Shown here in pieces: positions 34,038-41,969 of a stretch of 64,000 nucleotides of DNA. Numbering within the stretch: the stretch's first letter is position 1; the number at the start of each line of letters is the position of its first letter. The stretch comes from an uncultured Christensenellaceae bacterium. Lineage in GTDB: Bacteria > Bacillota > Clostridia > Christensenellales > Pumilibacteraceae. A program made the translations under genes and the position numbers. The notes below the pieces were generated by a model, which saw only the letters and a list, made by a program, of their open reading frames with translations, had not been told where the DNA came from and did no database searches. The stretch is from NCBI GenBank assembly GCA_910587445.1, contig CAJULE010000006.1, positions 1 through 64,000 of the forward strand, given 5' to 3'.

Positions 34038-35270
34038 TTGAAGATAGAGGTTTTCGATTACGTAGACAGGGCGACCGCTCTGCTCGAGAAAAAAAAGGAC
34101 GACTTGATGCGCGTTGCGGCGCACATCACGGAGACGCTCGAAAGAATGTTCGGAGAGGTCGACGAGACTGTCTCGGTGACTTACCGCATAAAATCCGCGT
34201 CGTCTCTTAAGGAAAAGATCGTGCGAAACGCGCTGTATATGCAGTACGACGCCGAAAGGCTCATATACGACGCGTCGGATACGATAGGCGTGCGGCTCGA
34301 ATGTAGGTTTTTGGACGACGAAAAGAAGCTTTACGATCGCCTGCTCGCTCTGTTTTCGAGCGATGCGGAACAGGGCGAATACCGCTGCGACAACATATAT
34401 TTAAAGCTCGACACGCCGCAGCCCGAAAGACAGAAAAACGGTCTCGACATCTACCGCATAGACGGCTTTGTGCTCGACTCGGGCGAAAAATATTCGTTCG
34501 AGCTTCAGATAAAATCCCTGGTGAACAGCTTTTGGTCGGAGATAGAACATAAGGTCATCTATAAAAACAAAAAGTACATGATGATAGATAAGTTCGTCGG
34601 CGAGCTCATGATGAGCATACACGACAGTCTCGTCAATATCGACAGCCAGCTCCATATGCTGTTCAAACGCTGTCTCGCAAGTCCGAACGTCGAGTACCGC
34701 GATCAGATAGGCGAGACGCTGAACGCCCTCATAAACGAGGTGTATTCCCGCGTCGTCGAGAAGAAGGTCGGCTTCCCCGTCAACATAAAGACATACAGCG
34801 AGGCGCTCGTGCAGTACGTTCTCGAATACTCGAGCTTCACTTCGCGTGCGGGAGTCAAGCAGGCGACAATGCGCTCGCTTGCGGGAGAACGGTACGCCAA
34901 CACGGTGATCGCCGTTATGAACCGTTTGCGCCGCATGGAGTTCGAAGATGTGAACGTCGGAGAAAAGATCGTGCTCGACGGATATGTGCCCGAAAACGAC
35001 GTGCAGAATGCCATAGCCGAAAAGCTGTTGTCCGCCGTGAACGAGGACTTTTACGTAAACGTATTCTTCCACATCTTTTTCAGTCTCGAAGTCGGCGACG
35101 ACAGACAGGATTTTGCGTCGTACGTCAGATATTACGAATGGCGCGTGGTCGGGGAAAAGACTCCCGCCCAACTCGTGCTCTTGAGGACGCTCATAGAAAA
35201 ATCGGCGCCGTCGAAGATGTTGCTCGAGAGCGGGATAAAAAAATTGACGGAACTTAAAGTTGCGGACTGA
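34038..35270 (+). CDS. RelA/SpoT-domain protein
   Basis: The 410-residue protein contains a (p)ppGpp-synthetase-like domain: YRIKSASSLKEKIVR (substrate-binding strand and helix), DTIGVRLECRF, and FELQIKSLVNSFWSEIEHKV, the E-x-Q-x-R/K...W-x-x-x-E-H motif. No HD hydrolase domain is present. The loop that usually reads G-Y-R-S/A-x-H is replaced by NGLDIYRIDGF, so synthesis activity is uncertain. A helical 200-residue C-terminal part follows. The start is TTG at 34038, with GGAG 11 bases upstream. It closes the SPFH/ESCRT-like operon, suggesting nucleotide signalling tied to membrane remodelling or stress. Confidence 0.8.
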   Translation: MKIEVFDYVDRATALLEKKKDDLMRVAAHITETLERMFGEVDETVSVTYRIKSASSLKEKIVRNALYMQYDAERLIYDASDTIGVRLECRFLDDEKKLYDRLLALFSSDAEQGEYRCDNIYLKLDTPQPERQKNGLDIYRIDGFVLDSGEKYSFELQIKSLVNSFWSEIEHKVIYKNKKYMMIDKFVGELMMSIHDSLVNIDSQLHMLFKRCLASPNVEYRDQIGETLNALINEVYSRVVEKKVGFPVNIKTYSEALVQYVLEYSSFTSRAGVKQATMRSLAGERYANTVIAVMNRLRRMEFEDVNVGEKIVLDGYVPENDVQNAIAEKLLSAVNEDFYVNVFFHIFFSLEVGDDRQDFASYVRYYEWRVVGEKTPAQLVLLRTLIEKSAPSKMLLESGIKKLTELKVAD

Positions 35271-35271
35271 A

Positions 35272-35397
35272 TAGAACGCACATTCATCGCCGCAGACGGG
35301 CTGCGTGCTCCTCGTCGAGCGGGCGCAGTACGAAATATGTACAAAACCCGCTCGCCTCGTCGCCTGCTGCCCGTCTGCGACGCGACTGTACGTTCTA
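35272..35397. repeat. Intergenic long-hairpin repeat, type B
   Basis: Perfect 7-bp ends TAGAACG and CGTTCTA. Apex GTAC-gaaatat-GTAC. Shares GGGCTGCGTGCTCCTCG and CTCGTCGCCTGCTGCCCG with other B copies. It starts within two bases of the previous stop. Confidence 0.8.
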
Positions 35398-35426
35398 TTA
35401 TAAAATGATAAAAGGAGAGTAAAATC

Positions 35427-36506
35427 ATGAAAATAGGCGTTCTTACGAGCGGCGGCGACTGCCCCGCGCTCAATGCCGTCCTTCGAGGACTCGGAAAGTA
35501 TGTGTACAACAACATACCCAAAGCCGAAATAGTGGGTATTCCCGACGGCTACGGCGGACTGATAAACGGCGAGAGCCGAAAGATGAAGGAATCGGATTTC
35601 TCGGGCATTTTAAACGTCGGCGGGACCATTCTCGGTACGTCGCGACAGCCGTTTAAGAAAATGACCGTGCTCGAGGGCGACGACCCCGTGACTAAAGCCG
35701 AGAAGATGAAGGAAAACTATAAGGCGATGAAGCTCGACTGTCTCGTCACTCTCGGCGGTGCGGGCACGCACAAATCCGCGGCGCTTTTATCGAGTCTCGG
35801 ACTTAACGTCATAGGGCTGCCGAAAACCATAGACAACGATATTTTCGGAACCGACGTCACGTTCGGTTTTCACACGGCGGTGGACGTCGCGACCGAGTGC
35901 ATAGACCGCATCCACACGACGGCGGCAAGCCACGGCCGCACCATGCTCGTCGAGATCATGGGCAACAAGGTCGGGTGGCTGACTCTTTATGCGGGAATTG
36001 CGGGCGGAGCGGACATAATTCTTCTTCCCGAAATACCGTTTAACGTCGACAGAGTGGTCAAAAAGATCACCGAGCGCGCGGAAGGAGGCAAAGCCTTTTC
36101 CATAATAGCAATAGCCGAGGGCGCGATGACCGAAGAAGAGGCGAAACTCAAAAAGAAGGAACGCCTTGCCCGCCGCGCCGAAAAGGGTCAGACTACGATC
36201 ACGCAGGAGCTTGCCGACATACTTCGCGAAAAAGTCGGCGTGGACACGCGTGTCGTTGTCCCCGGGCACATACAGCGCGGAGGCGCGCCGTCGCCGTACG
36301 ACCGACTTATCTCGACGCAGGTCGGCTCGTATGCAGGCCATCTCATAAAGCAGGGCATATACGGCGTAAGCGTCGCAATAAACGGCGATACCATGACCTA
36401 TAACAAGCTCGAAGACATCGCCGGCAAAATGAAATTCGTCCCCGCCGATCATCCTCTTATAAAGGCGGCGCGGGATATTGGGATTTCGTTCGGTGTAAAG
36501 AGATAG
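35427..36506 (+). CDS. pfkA: 6-phosphofructokinase
   Basis: The 359-residue enzyme phosphorylates fructose 6-phosphate in glycolysis. GGDCPALNAV near the start and PKTIDNDI (K133 to D138, with catalytic D136) are clear. The substrate fingerprint is mixed: K133 replaces the glycine of ATP-only enzymes and is typical of pyrophosphate-using or group III enzymes, while the position that selects ATP is glycine (G113). The residue before it, usually Asp in GGDG, is Ala (A112 in GGAGTHKSA), a metal-site residue in the classical enzyme. The phosphoryl donor is therefore uncertain. The C-terminal half has the normal PGHIQRGG-type motif. Confidence 0.93.
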   Translation: MKIGVLTSGGDCPALNAVLRGLGKYVYNNIPKAEIVGIPDGYGGLINGESRKMKESDFSGILNVGGTILGTSRQPFKKMTVLEGDDPVTKAEKMKENYKAMKLDCLVTLGGAGTHKSAALLSSLGLNVIGLPKTIDNDIFGTDVTFGFHTAVDVATECIDRIHTTAASHGRTMLVEIMGNKVGWLTLYAGIAGGADIILLPEIPFNVDRVVKKITERAEGGKAFSIIAIAEGAMTEEEAKLKKKERLARRAEKGQTTITQELADILREKVGVDTRVVVPGHIQRGGAPSPYDRLISTQVGSYAGHLIKQGIYGVSVAINGDTMTYNKLEDIAGKMKFVPADHPLIKAARDIGISFGVKR

Positions 36507-36632
36507 CCGAAGCCGTATTCATCGGCGCATACGGGCTACGTGCTTCTCGCCGAGCGGGCGCAGTACGGTTATGTACGGCAACCCGCTCGGCTCGTCGCCT
36601 GTTGCCCGTCTGCGCCGCGACTACGGCTTCGG
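36507..36632. repeat. Intergenic long-hairpin repeat, type B
   Basis: Perfect 11-bp ends CCGAAGCCGTA and TACGGCTTCGG. Apex AGTAC-ggttat-GTAC. It starts directly after the pfkA stop. Confidence 0.85.
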
Positions 36633-36634
36633 AG

Positions 36635-36760
36635 TGCGGAGATGTTCATCGCCTCGGGCGGGCTACGTGCGCCGTGCCCCTTGGTCATGTACGATTAAGT
36701 ACATTCCCTGCGGGGCACAACCCCTGTTGCCCGTCTGCGCCGCGACTACGGCTTCGGGTG
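36635..36760. repeat. Intergenic long-hairpin repeat, type B, tandem copy
   Basis: A second copy in tandem with apex TGTAC-gattaa-GTACA. Its right 34 bases (36724-36757) are identical to 36599-36632, so the pair arose by a recent duplication or conversion. Together the two copies fill the spacer between pfkA and ppk. Confidence 0.8.
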
Positions 36761-36819
36761 AAAAGAAACGCAAGACAAGTCGATCGTATTAAAGATAAAA
36801 ACCGTAAAGGAGTAATCAA

Positions 36820-38877
36820 ATGAGCCGCAATATTTTTTGCTCGGGAGTTTACATGAACCGCGAGTACAGTTGGATGCTTTTCAACGACCGTGTGCTCGAT
36901 CAGGCGGAGGACGAAAGCAATCCGCTTTTGGAGAGGTGTAAATTTTTATCGATATTCACGTCCAACCTCGACGAATTTTATATGGTGCGAGTGGGCTCTT
37001 TATACAACCAGATGATGGTTTCGCCCTCGTCCAAGGAGAACAAGACAAAGCTTACGGCGGCGGAGCAGACGGAGGGCATACTTGCCGAGACGAAGCCGAG
37101 ATACAAGCGCCGTGCCGAGATATGGCGTTCGCTCAAAAAAGAGCTGAAGGCGGCGGGAGTAAAGGTCATGGGGGCGGACGAGCTCGGCGAGAAGCAGAAG
37201 AAGCAGGCGGGCGAATATTTCGTCGCGCATATTTTGCCTTACTTAAGTCCGCTCGTCATAGACGCCAAGCACCCTATGCTTCGCTTTGCAAACAAGTCTA
37301 TGTGCGTAGTGTACGACTTGAATAAGGGAGACAAGAGCATGATAGGGCTGCTTCCCGTGCCAGAAAAGCTGCCGCGGCTTATCGAGCTTTCGGGCGGCAA
37401 AAAGAAGTCTCTCATTCCGCTCGAGGAGCTTATCCGCGGTTTCGGCGCGTACTGTTTTCCGGGCTATACCGTCAAGGACAGCGCTCTTATCCGCATAACG
37501 CGCAACGCCGATTTCGAAACGGACGAATCGGACGTGGATTCCGAATACGATTACGATTTTTCCAAGTATTTAAAGGACAAGATAGATATGCGCGCGTCGC
37601 TCGACGTCGTGCGCCTCGAAATAAACACGGCTTCGGACAAGATAAAGAGCTTTCTCATCAAAAATCTCGGGCTTAAAAAGAGCCGTTGCTTTACGGTCGC
37701 GGATTGCCTCGACTATAAGTTTTTGTTCTCGCTCGACAGATTTTTCCCGCCAGAGGTTGCGCCTTCGCTTAAGTATCCGCCGTTCAAGGGGCGCACGCCC
37801 AAAAGCCTCGACGACGGCGTAATGGCGCGCGCGATGAAAGAGGACATATTCCTGTCCTATCCGTTCGACAATATGGAAACCACCTTCGTCCGCCTTTTAA
37901 ACGAATGTGCGGAATCGGACAAGGTGCGGAGCATTAAGATCACGATATACAGATTGAGTTCACGCTCCAAGGTCGTAGACGCGCTTTTGAAAGCGTGCGA
38001 AAACGGCAAGGACGTCACCGTCGTCATAGAACTTCTCGCCCGCTTCGACGAGGAAAGCAATATGTACTATGCAAACCTTCTCGCGGAGGCGGGCTGTACC
38101 GTCATATACGGCATGGGCAATTACAAGGTACATTCGAAAATCGTTTCCGTGGTGCTCGAGGACGGCGACAAGGTGCGCTATATAACGCATCTCGGAACGG
38201 GCAATTACAACGAGAGCACGGCAAAGCAGTATACCGATCTCAACATCATAACGTCAGACGACAAGATAGGCGAGGACGCAGTCGCTTTTTTCAGAAACAT
38301 AGCGATAGCAAACGTGGAGTACGAATACAACCGTCTGCTCGTTGCGCCCGAAACGCTTAAAAAAGGCTTTTCGGAGCTCATAGAGAGGGAAACCGAGCGC
38401 GCCGAAAACGGCGAGAGCGCGCGCATGATCATGAAGATGAACAGCCTTACCGACCGCGAGCTTATCGAAAAACTCATCGCCGCGTCCAAGGCGGGAGTAA
38501 AGATAGATCTCATTGTGCGCGGCATATGCTGTCTTATTCCCGGCGTCGAGGGGATAACCGAAAATATTACCGTCAAGAGCATAGTCGGGCGCTTCCTCGA
38601 GCACTCGAGGATATACGCGTTCGGCGACGGAGACGACGCGGAAATATTCATCTCGAGCGCCGACCTTATGACGCGCAACATAGATAAGCGCGTGGAAATC
38701 GCGACGCCCGTTCTCGACAGGGGAATACGCAAAAAGATCCGCGGTATGCTCGATCTGATCCTGGCAGACAACGTAAAGGGGCGGTATCTTACAAATCGCG
38801 GCAAGTATGTAAAGAAAGAGATCGCGGACGGCGAGGAGCTTATCGACAGCCAAGCCGCAATGCTCGAAAAGCGATAA
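36820..38877 (+). CDS. ppk1: Polyphosphate kinase
   Basis: PPK1 makes polyphosphate from ATP reversibly. The 685-residue protein has the four expected domains. The MNREYSWMLFNDRVLDQA start, SNLDEFYMVRVG and the two phospholipase-D-like catalytic domains are clear; H438 in KVHSKIV is the likely phosphohistidine and H595 in GRFLEHSRIY the second catalytic histidine. The start at 36820 was preferred because AAAGGAG lies seven bases upstream; an internal ATG at 36853 is the alternative. The adjacent RelA/SpoT-like gene is of interest because (p)ppGpp and polyphosphate metabolism are linked in other bacteria. Confidence 0.96.
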   Translation: MSRNIFCSGVYMNREYSWMLFNDRVLDQAEDESNPLLERCKFLSIFTSNLDEFYMVRVGSLYNQMMVSPSSKENKTKLTAAEQTEGILAETKPRYKRRAEIWRSLKKELKAAGVKVMGADELGEKQKKQAGEYFVAHILPYLSPLVIDAKHPMLRFANKSMCVVYDLNKGDKSMIGLLPVPEKLPRLIELSGGKKKSLIPLEELIRGFGAYCFPGYTVKDSALIRITRNADFETDESDVDSEYDYDFSKYLKDKIDMRASLDVVRLEINTASDKIKSFLIKNLGLKKSRCFTVADCLDYKFLFSLDRFFPPEVAPSLKYPPFKGRTPKSLDDGVMARAMKEDIFLSYPFDNMETTFVRLLNECAESDKVRSIKITIYRLSSRSKVVDALLKACENGKDVTVVIELLARFDEESNMYYANLLAEAGCTVIYGMGNYKVHSKIVSVVLEDGDKVRYITHLGTGNYNESTAKQYTDLNIITSDDKIGEDAVAFFRNIAIANVEYEYNRLLVAPETLKKGFSELIERETERAENGESARMIMKMNSLTDRELIEKLIAASKAGVKIDLIVRGICCLIPGVEGITENITVKSIVGRFLEHSRIYAFGDGDDAEIFISSADLMTRNIDKRVEIATPVLDRGIRKKIRGMLDLILADNVKGRYLTNRGKYVKKEIADGEELIDSQAAMLEKR

Positions 38878-38892
38878 AGCGAGGCAAAAAAC

Positions 38893-39645
38893 ATGGCAAG
38901 GAAAGCAAGAGAGCGCGCAGAATCCGGAATATACTACGTCGAAATTTCGGGCAACAACAAACTCATATTCGTCGAGGACGACGATTGCCGTCGGTTTCTC
39001 GAGATACTCAAAGCTTCGGCGGAAGAAGACTTCGCCGAAATTTGCGCGTACGTTTTGCTGTCGGAAAAAATCTGCCTCGTCGTAAAAGAGGGGCTCGGCG
39101 GCATATCGGATCTGATGCGCGACGTACTTCCGAAATATACCGCACGGTACAACCGCAAGTATTCGCGAAGCGGCAAGTTGTTTTACGACCGCTTCAAGTC
39201 CCGTCCGCTCGAGACGGCGGAAGAGGCGCTCGACGCCGTGCGATACATACACCGCCTTCCGCTCAAAAACGGTGCGAAGGAACTGAGATACGCTTTTTCG
39301 AGCTATGGCGCGTACGACAAGGGCGCGGCGGAACTCAAAGGCGGTACGGTGATGATGCTTTGCGGCGATTCGGTTGCGCAGTTCCGTCTCGAAATGGAGA
39401 GGGAAAGCGGATTTATCGTCGAAAAGAAATCGCTTACCGACGCGGATATTGCCGAAATGCTTAAGGAGCGGCTTGCGGGACTTTCGGCGCAGGAGGTCGA
39501 AAACCTGAATCCCGAAAGACAAGCCGACGCCGTGCGATATCTTCACGATCGCGGAGTCAGCATACGCCGACTTGCCGCCCTTCTCGGAGTCAACAAGAGC
39601 GCGGTGGAACGCACGCTTAAGGCGGCGGGGGCGGAGAGCGTATGA
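38893..39645 (+). CDS. RAYT/IS200-like protein lacking the catalytic histidines
   Basis: The 250-residue protein aligns along its first 170 residues with REP-associated tyrosine transposases: GIYYVEISGNNKLIFVEDDD, AYVLLS, ARYNRKYSRSGKLFYDRFKSRPLE, AVRYIHRLP and FSSYGAY are at the expected places, and a C-terminal helix-turn-helix (GVSIRRLAALLGVNKSAVERTL) follows. In active enzymes the AYxLMxNHxH motif holds the metal-binding H-x-H; here it reads SEKIC, with K59 and C61 replacing both histidines. The tyrosine region is kept. It probably binds DNA hairpins without cutting them. Long hairpin repeats occur throughout the window. It is 15 bases after ppk. Confidence 0.85.
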   Translation: MARKARERAESGIYYVEISGNNKLIFVEDDDCRRFLEILKASAEEDFAEICAYVLLSEKICLVVKEGLGGISDLMRDVLPKYTARYNRKYSRSGKLFYDRFKSRPLETAEEALDAVRYIHRLPLKNGAKELRYAFSSYGAYDKGAAELKGGTVMMLCGDSVAQFRLEMERESGFIVEKKSLTDADIAEMLKERLAGLSAQEVENLNPERQADAVRYLHDRGVSIRRLAALLGVNKSAVERTLKAAGAESV

Positions 39646-39830
39646 CGGAAAGAGACTTTATGCGCCTCTTCGACAGCTTCGACGGAGAGATCAGTATGTC
39701 GGATTTCACGCCGGAGGAATGGGAGGAAATGGCGCATCTTTACGAGACCGACTCAGAGGCTTTCAAGCGCAAATACTTCGAGCATTACGACGACGTGAAG
39801 AGTCCGTCGCTCAAAAAACAGGATTGGTAA
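39642..39830 (+). CDS. Small acidic hypothetical protein
   Basis: This 62-residue acidic protein (MTERDFMRLFDSFDGEISMSDFTPEEWEEMAHLY) has no recognised family. It overlaps the RAYT-like gene by four bases (ATGA), so the two are probably coupled. It is helical and rich in aromatic and acidic residues, compatible with a partner or inhibitor of the DNA-binding protein; this is inference. Confidence 0.65.
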   Translation: MTERDFMRLFDSFDGEISMSDFTPEEWEEMAHLYETDSEAFKRKYFEHYDDVKSPSLKKQDW

Positions 39831-39895
39831 AAGTCCGTCCGCCGTACGTTTTTGCGGAGCGGAACGTGCAAACTTTATTTTATGAAAAAGAGAAA

Positions 39896-39926
39896 CGCTC
39901 TTTGCGCAAAAAAAATGCAAAGAGCG
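39896..39926. terminator. Bidirectional intrinsic terminator
   Basis: CGCTCTTTGC (39896-39905) and GCAAAGAGCG (39917-39926) form a perfect 10-bp stem between convergent genes. Confidence 0.85.
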
Positions 39927-39933
39927 TCGAATT

Positions 39934-39984
39934 TTGTCCACAATGTGGATAACTATGTGGATAAACCCGTATGAATGTGGATAA
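39934..39984. promoter_or_regulatory. Cluster of DnaA boxes
   Basis: Three perfect DnaA boxes (TTATCCACA on the minus strand) lie at 39944-39952, 39956-39964 and 39976-39984, and a one-mismatch box TTGTCCACA on the plus strand at 39934-39942. They sit in the 160-bp spacer between convergent genes, next to the terminator at 39896 and the end of the TetR gene. Confidence 0.8.
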
Positions 39985-39992
39985 CTTCCGCT

Positions 39993-40634
39993 TTACTTGC
40001 GCTCGAAATCGCGCAAAAAGTTTTTCAGTCCGCCGAAAAGTATCCTTTCGAGCTTGTCCGCTATCTCGTCGAGACGAAGCTCTTTTCCGCTGTTGAACCT
40101 TAGGCGATAGACCTCGAACAGACCGGCAGTGCAAAAGTCTGCTATGAAGTCCGAAGATTCTTCGTCTATGACGCAGTAGTCTTCGAGCTGTTTTTTTACG
40201 GAGTTCTTTACGGTGTCCGTAAGCTTTGCTATTATGCCGTTGTCGCGCCCCGCCTTCATCAGGTGGCGAAAGAATTCGACGTCTCGGCTTACGGCGTCGG
40301 TTATTTTGCGAAGCAATATGTCGATACTGTTTGCGCCTTCGGGGAACTCGACGTTTTCCATAAGCTCCTTTAGGACGTTCGCAAAGCCGTTTTCTATTTC
40401 GTCTATGAGAGAATGAATGCCCGCGTAGTAATAATAGAAGGTCTTGCGGTTGATCCCCGCTTTGTCCGCAATGTCCTTTATGGTTATGTCGTTGAAATCC
40501 TTTTCGCCGACAAGCTTGACGAATGCGTTGTGTATTGCCCGTTTTGTTGCGGGAACGCGTTTGTCCGGTTTTCTGCGTGGGCGGTCGTCGGTGGTTTTTG
40601 AGGCGCCCTTGTTGTCGAAATAATTTCCGTTCAT
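39993..40634 (-). CDS. TetR-family transcriptional regulator
   Basis: The 213-residue protein has a TetR helix-turn-helix, ATKRAIHNAFVKLVGEKDFNDITIKDIADKAGINRKTFYYYY, at residues 25-68, preceded by a basic tail (RPRRKPDKR), and an all-helical ligand domain. It resembles DhaS-like regulators. The start at 40634 was chosen because the longer frame to 40688 crosses the -10 box of the promoter; AAGGA precedes this start. Target genes are not evident; neighbours are unrelated and separated by terminators. Confidence 0.88.
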   Translation of the reverse strand: MNGNYFDNKGASKTTDDRPRRKPDKRVPATKRAIHNAFVKLVGEKDFNDITIKDIADKAGINRKTFYYYYAGIHSLIDEIENGFANVLKELMENVEFPEGANSIDILLRKITDAVSRDVEFFRHLMKAGRDNGIIAKLTDTVKNSVKKQLEDYCVIDEESSDFIADFCTAGLFEVYRLRFNSGKELRLDEIADKLERILFGGLKNFLRDFERK

Positions 40635-40668
40635 TGCCCGAATCCTTGTGAGTAACCTCTGTTTCGCT

Positions 40669-40698
40669 ATTATATAACGCGTGCGCATAAAATGTCAA
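40669..40698 (-). promoter_or_regulatory. Promoter of the TetR gene
   Basis: On the minus strand TTGACA (40693-40698), 18 bases, TATAAT (40669-40674). Confidence 0.8.
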
Positions 40699-40731
40699 GA
40701 AACGAAAGGAGGGAAAACCGAAAGGCAAAAA

Positions 40732-40763
40732 GATAAGGGCGTCTCTCGTGAGACGCCCTTATC
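40732..40763 (-). terminator. Intrinsic terminator of the CBM lipoprotein gene
   Basis: GATAAGGGCGTCT and AGACGCCCTTATC form a perfect 13-bp stem; on the minus strand it is followed by TTTTTGCC. Confidence 0.9.
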
Positions 40764-40783
40764 CTTCAGGGGAGGGGGACTTG

Positions 40784-41677
40784 TCAGTGACTCGAAGGAC
40801 GATCGGTGTTGTTCGTCCTCGAGAAAGCAAGCTCGATGTTTGTTTCGATCATTATTTTGTCGACGTTGCAGCCTTGCGAACCGGAAGTGAGCACGACGGT
40901 GTTGTCGCCCGCAACGAGATTTATCGTGAGCTCGATTTCCACAAAGTGGCTGTACGCTACGCCGCTCGACATATCTTCCTGGGTAAGGTTGTCGAGTCCC
41001 TCTATCGTGTGTCCCGTAAGGTCGACTGCCGCCGAGTTAACGGCAAGAGTGGGCGCGCCTTCGCCGCCGAGGACGATGGGAGAGATTTTTCTGTCGCTCC
41101 ACGAGCCGACTGCGGACGCTATGCGAAGCGTAAGCTTTACCTCGCCCGCGGCTTTTGCGTTGAATTTCCATGTTATGGTCTGACCCGTAGCGCTGCCGCC
41201 GAAGTAACCTACGTCGGATACGAGCGGTCCGTCCGTTTTACCCGATTCCGTAAATTCGTGACGGTCGAGCTCTACGACCATGGTTGCGTTCGAGGGTGCG
41301 CCTTCTCCGTCGTTTAGGACGGCGTTTTCCGCTTCGAAGTGATACACTCCGTCTATGGGAGCAACGGGAGCCGCGTCGAACATCTTGCAAACCGTGCATA
41401 TGGAATTTGCAAACGTGTGTTCGGCTTTGGAGCCCGTCTCGTTCGTGTGTCCGCAGGTTGCCGCGTGCCAGTGATGCGTCTCGTCGGTCGTCCACTTCTT
41501 CGAGAACAGGTGGCTGTGTCCTTCGATGTCCTTTTGGCAGACGTCGCAAATACCGTCGGCGTCGACGTCATAGCAAGTCTTATGTACGGGTTCGGCGTCG
41601 CCGCACCCCACCGCAAGTACGGCGCAGGCAAGCGTAAGCACAAGAGCAAGTACGACCGCCATAAAAGTCTTTTTCAT
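40784..41677 (-). CDS. Lipoprotein with a carbohydrate-binding module
   Basis: The 297-residue protein starts with a lipoprotein signal (lipobox LAVGC near residue 25). A Cys/His-rich segment follows (CYDVDADGICDVCQKD, HHWHAATCGHT, HTFANSICTVC), a zinc-ribbon-like repeat often found in clostridial surface proteins. The C-terminal 170 residues look like a CBM6/CBM35 jelly roll, starting YHFEAENAVL and ending NTVVLTSGSQGCNVDKIMIE. It should sit on the outer face of the membrane and bind glycans. It is transcribed divergently from the AraC regulator and its promoter carries the same elements as the second GH3 operon. Confidence 0.85.
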   Translation of the reverse strand: MKKTFMAVVLALVLTLACAVLAVGCGDAEPVHKTCYDVDADGICDVCQKDIEGHSHLFSKKWTTDETHHWHAATCGHTNETGSKAEHTFANSICTVCKMFDAAPVAPIDGVYHFEAENAVLNDGEGAPSNATMVVELDRHEFTESGKTDGPLVSDVGYFGGSATGQTITWKFNAKAAGEVKLTLRIASAVGSWSDRKISPIVLGGEGAPTLAVNSAAVDLTGHTIEGLDNLTQEDMSSGVAYSHFVEIELTINLVAGDNTVVLTSGSQGCNVDKIMIETNIELAFSRTNNTDRPSSH

Positions 41678-41742
41678 TATTTATTCCTCCGATAATTTTT
41701 TCGATTGATATTTTGAGGCGCAAAATATCTTTCATTACAACC

Positions 41743-41804
41743 ATTATAAAAAATTGCAAAGGGTGAAAGCAAGAAAAAATTTTTGATGTTATGGCAAAAA
41801 GTTT
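41743..41804 (-). promoter_or_regulatory. Promoter of the CBM lipoprotein with LytTR-like sites
   Basis: On the minus strand TTGCTT (41767-41772), 18 bases, TATAAT (41743-41748). Upstream lie AAACTTTTTGCCA (41792-41804), identical to 42832-42844, and TCAAAAATT (41778-41786), 20-21 bp apart. Confidence 0.65.
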
Positions 41805-41864
41805 GGATTTGGCTTTTGCGGAGACAATCGGCCGCCGAAAGCGGGATTATTTTCGATTTTATAT

Positions 41865-41893
41865 TTGACAGAGAGTAAAATCTCTGTTACAAT
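41865..41893 (+). promoter_or_regulatory. Promoter of the AraC-type regulator
   Basis: TTGACA (41865-41870), 17 bases, TACAAT (41888-41893). The spacer holds CAGAGA-gtaaaa-TCTCTG, a perfect inverted repeat that could be an operator. Confidence 0.75.
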
Positions 41894-41969
41894 AAGGTCG
41901 AATTTACTCGCAAGGATTTGCCGAACGGATAAATTCGATACCAAGGAATTCATTAAGCGGGGAAGAATC

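Noticed and set aside
36507..36760. CRISPR array
   Set aside because: There are only two copies, each a long hairpin with no unique short spacers and no cas genes.
39934..39984. Replication origin
   Set aside because: No dnaA, dnaN or other replication genes and no AT-rich unwinding region are present; a DnaA-box cluster is all that is supported.
41865..41969. Upstream extension of the AraC gene
   Set aside because: It begins in the -35 box of a good promoter; translation from 41970 has an RBS and gives the normal cupin start.
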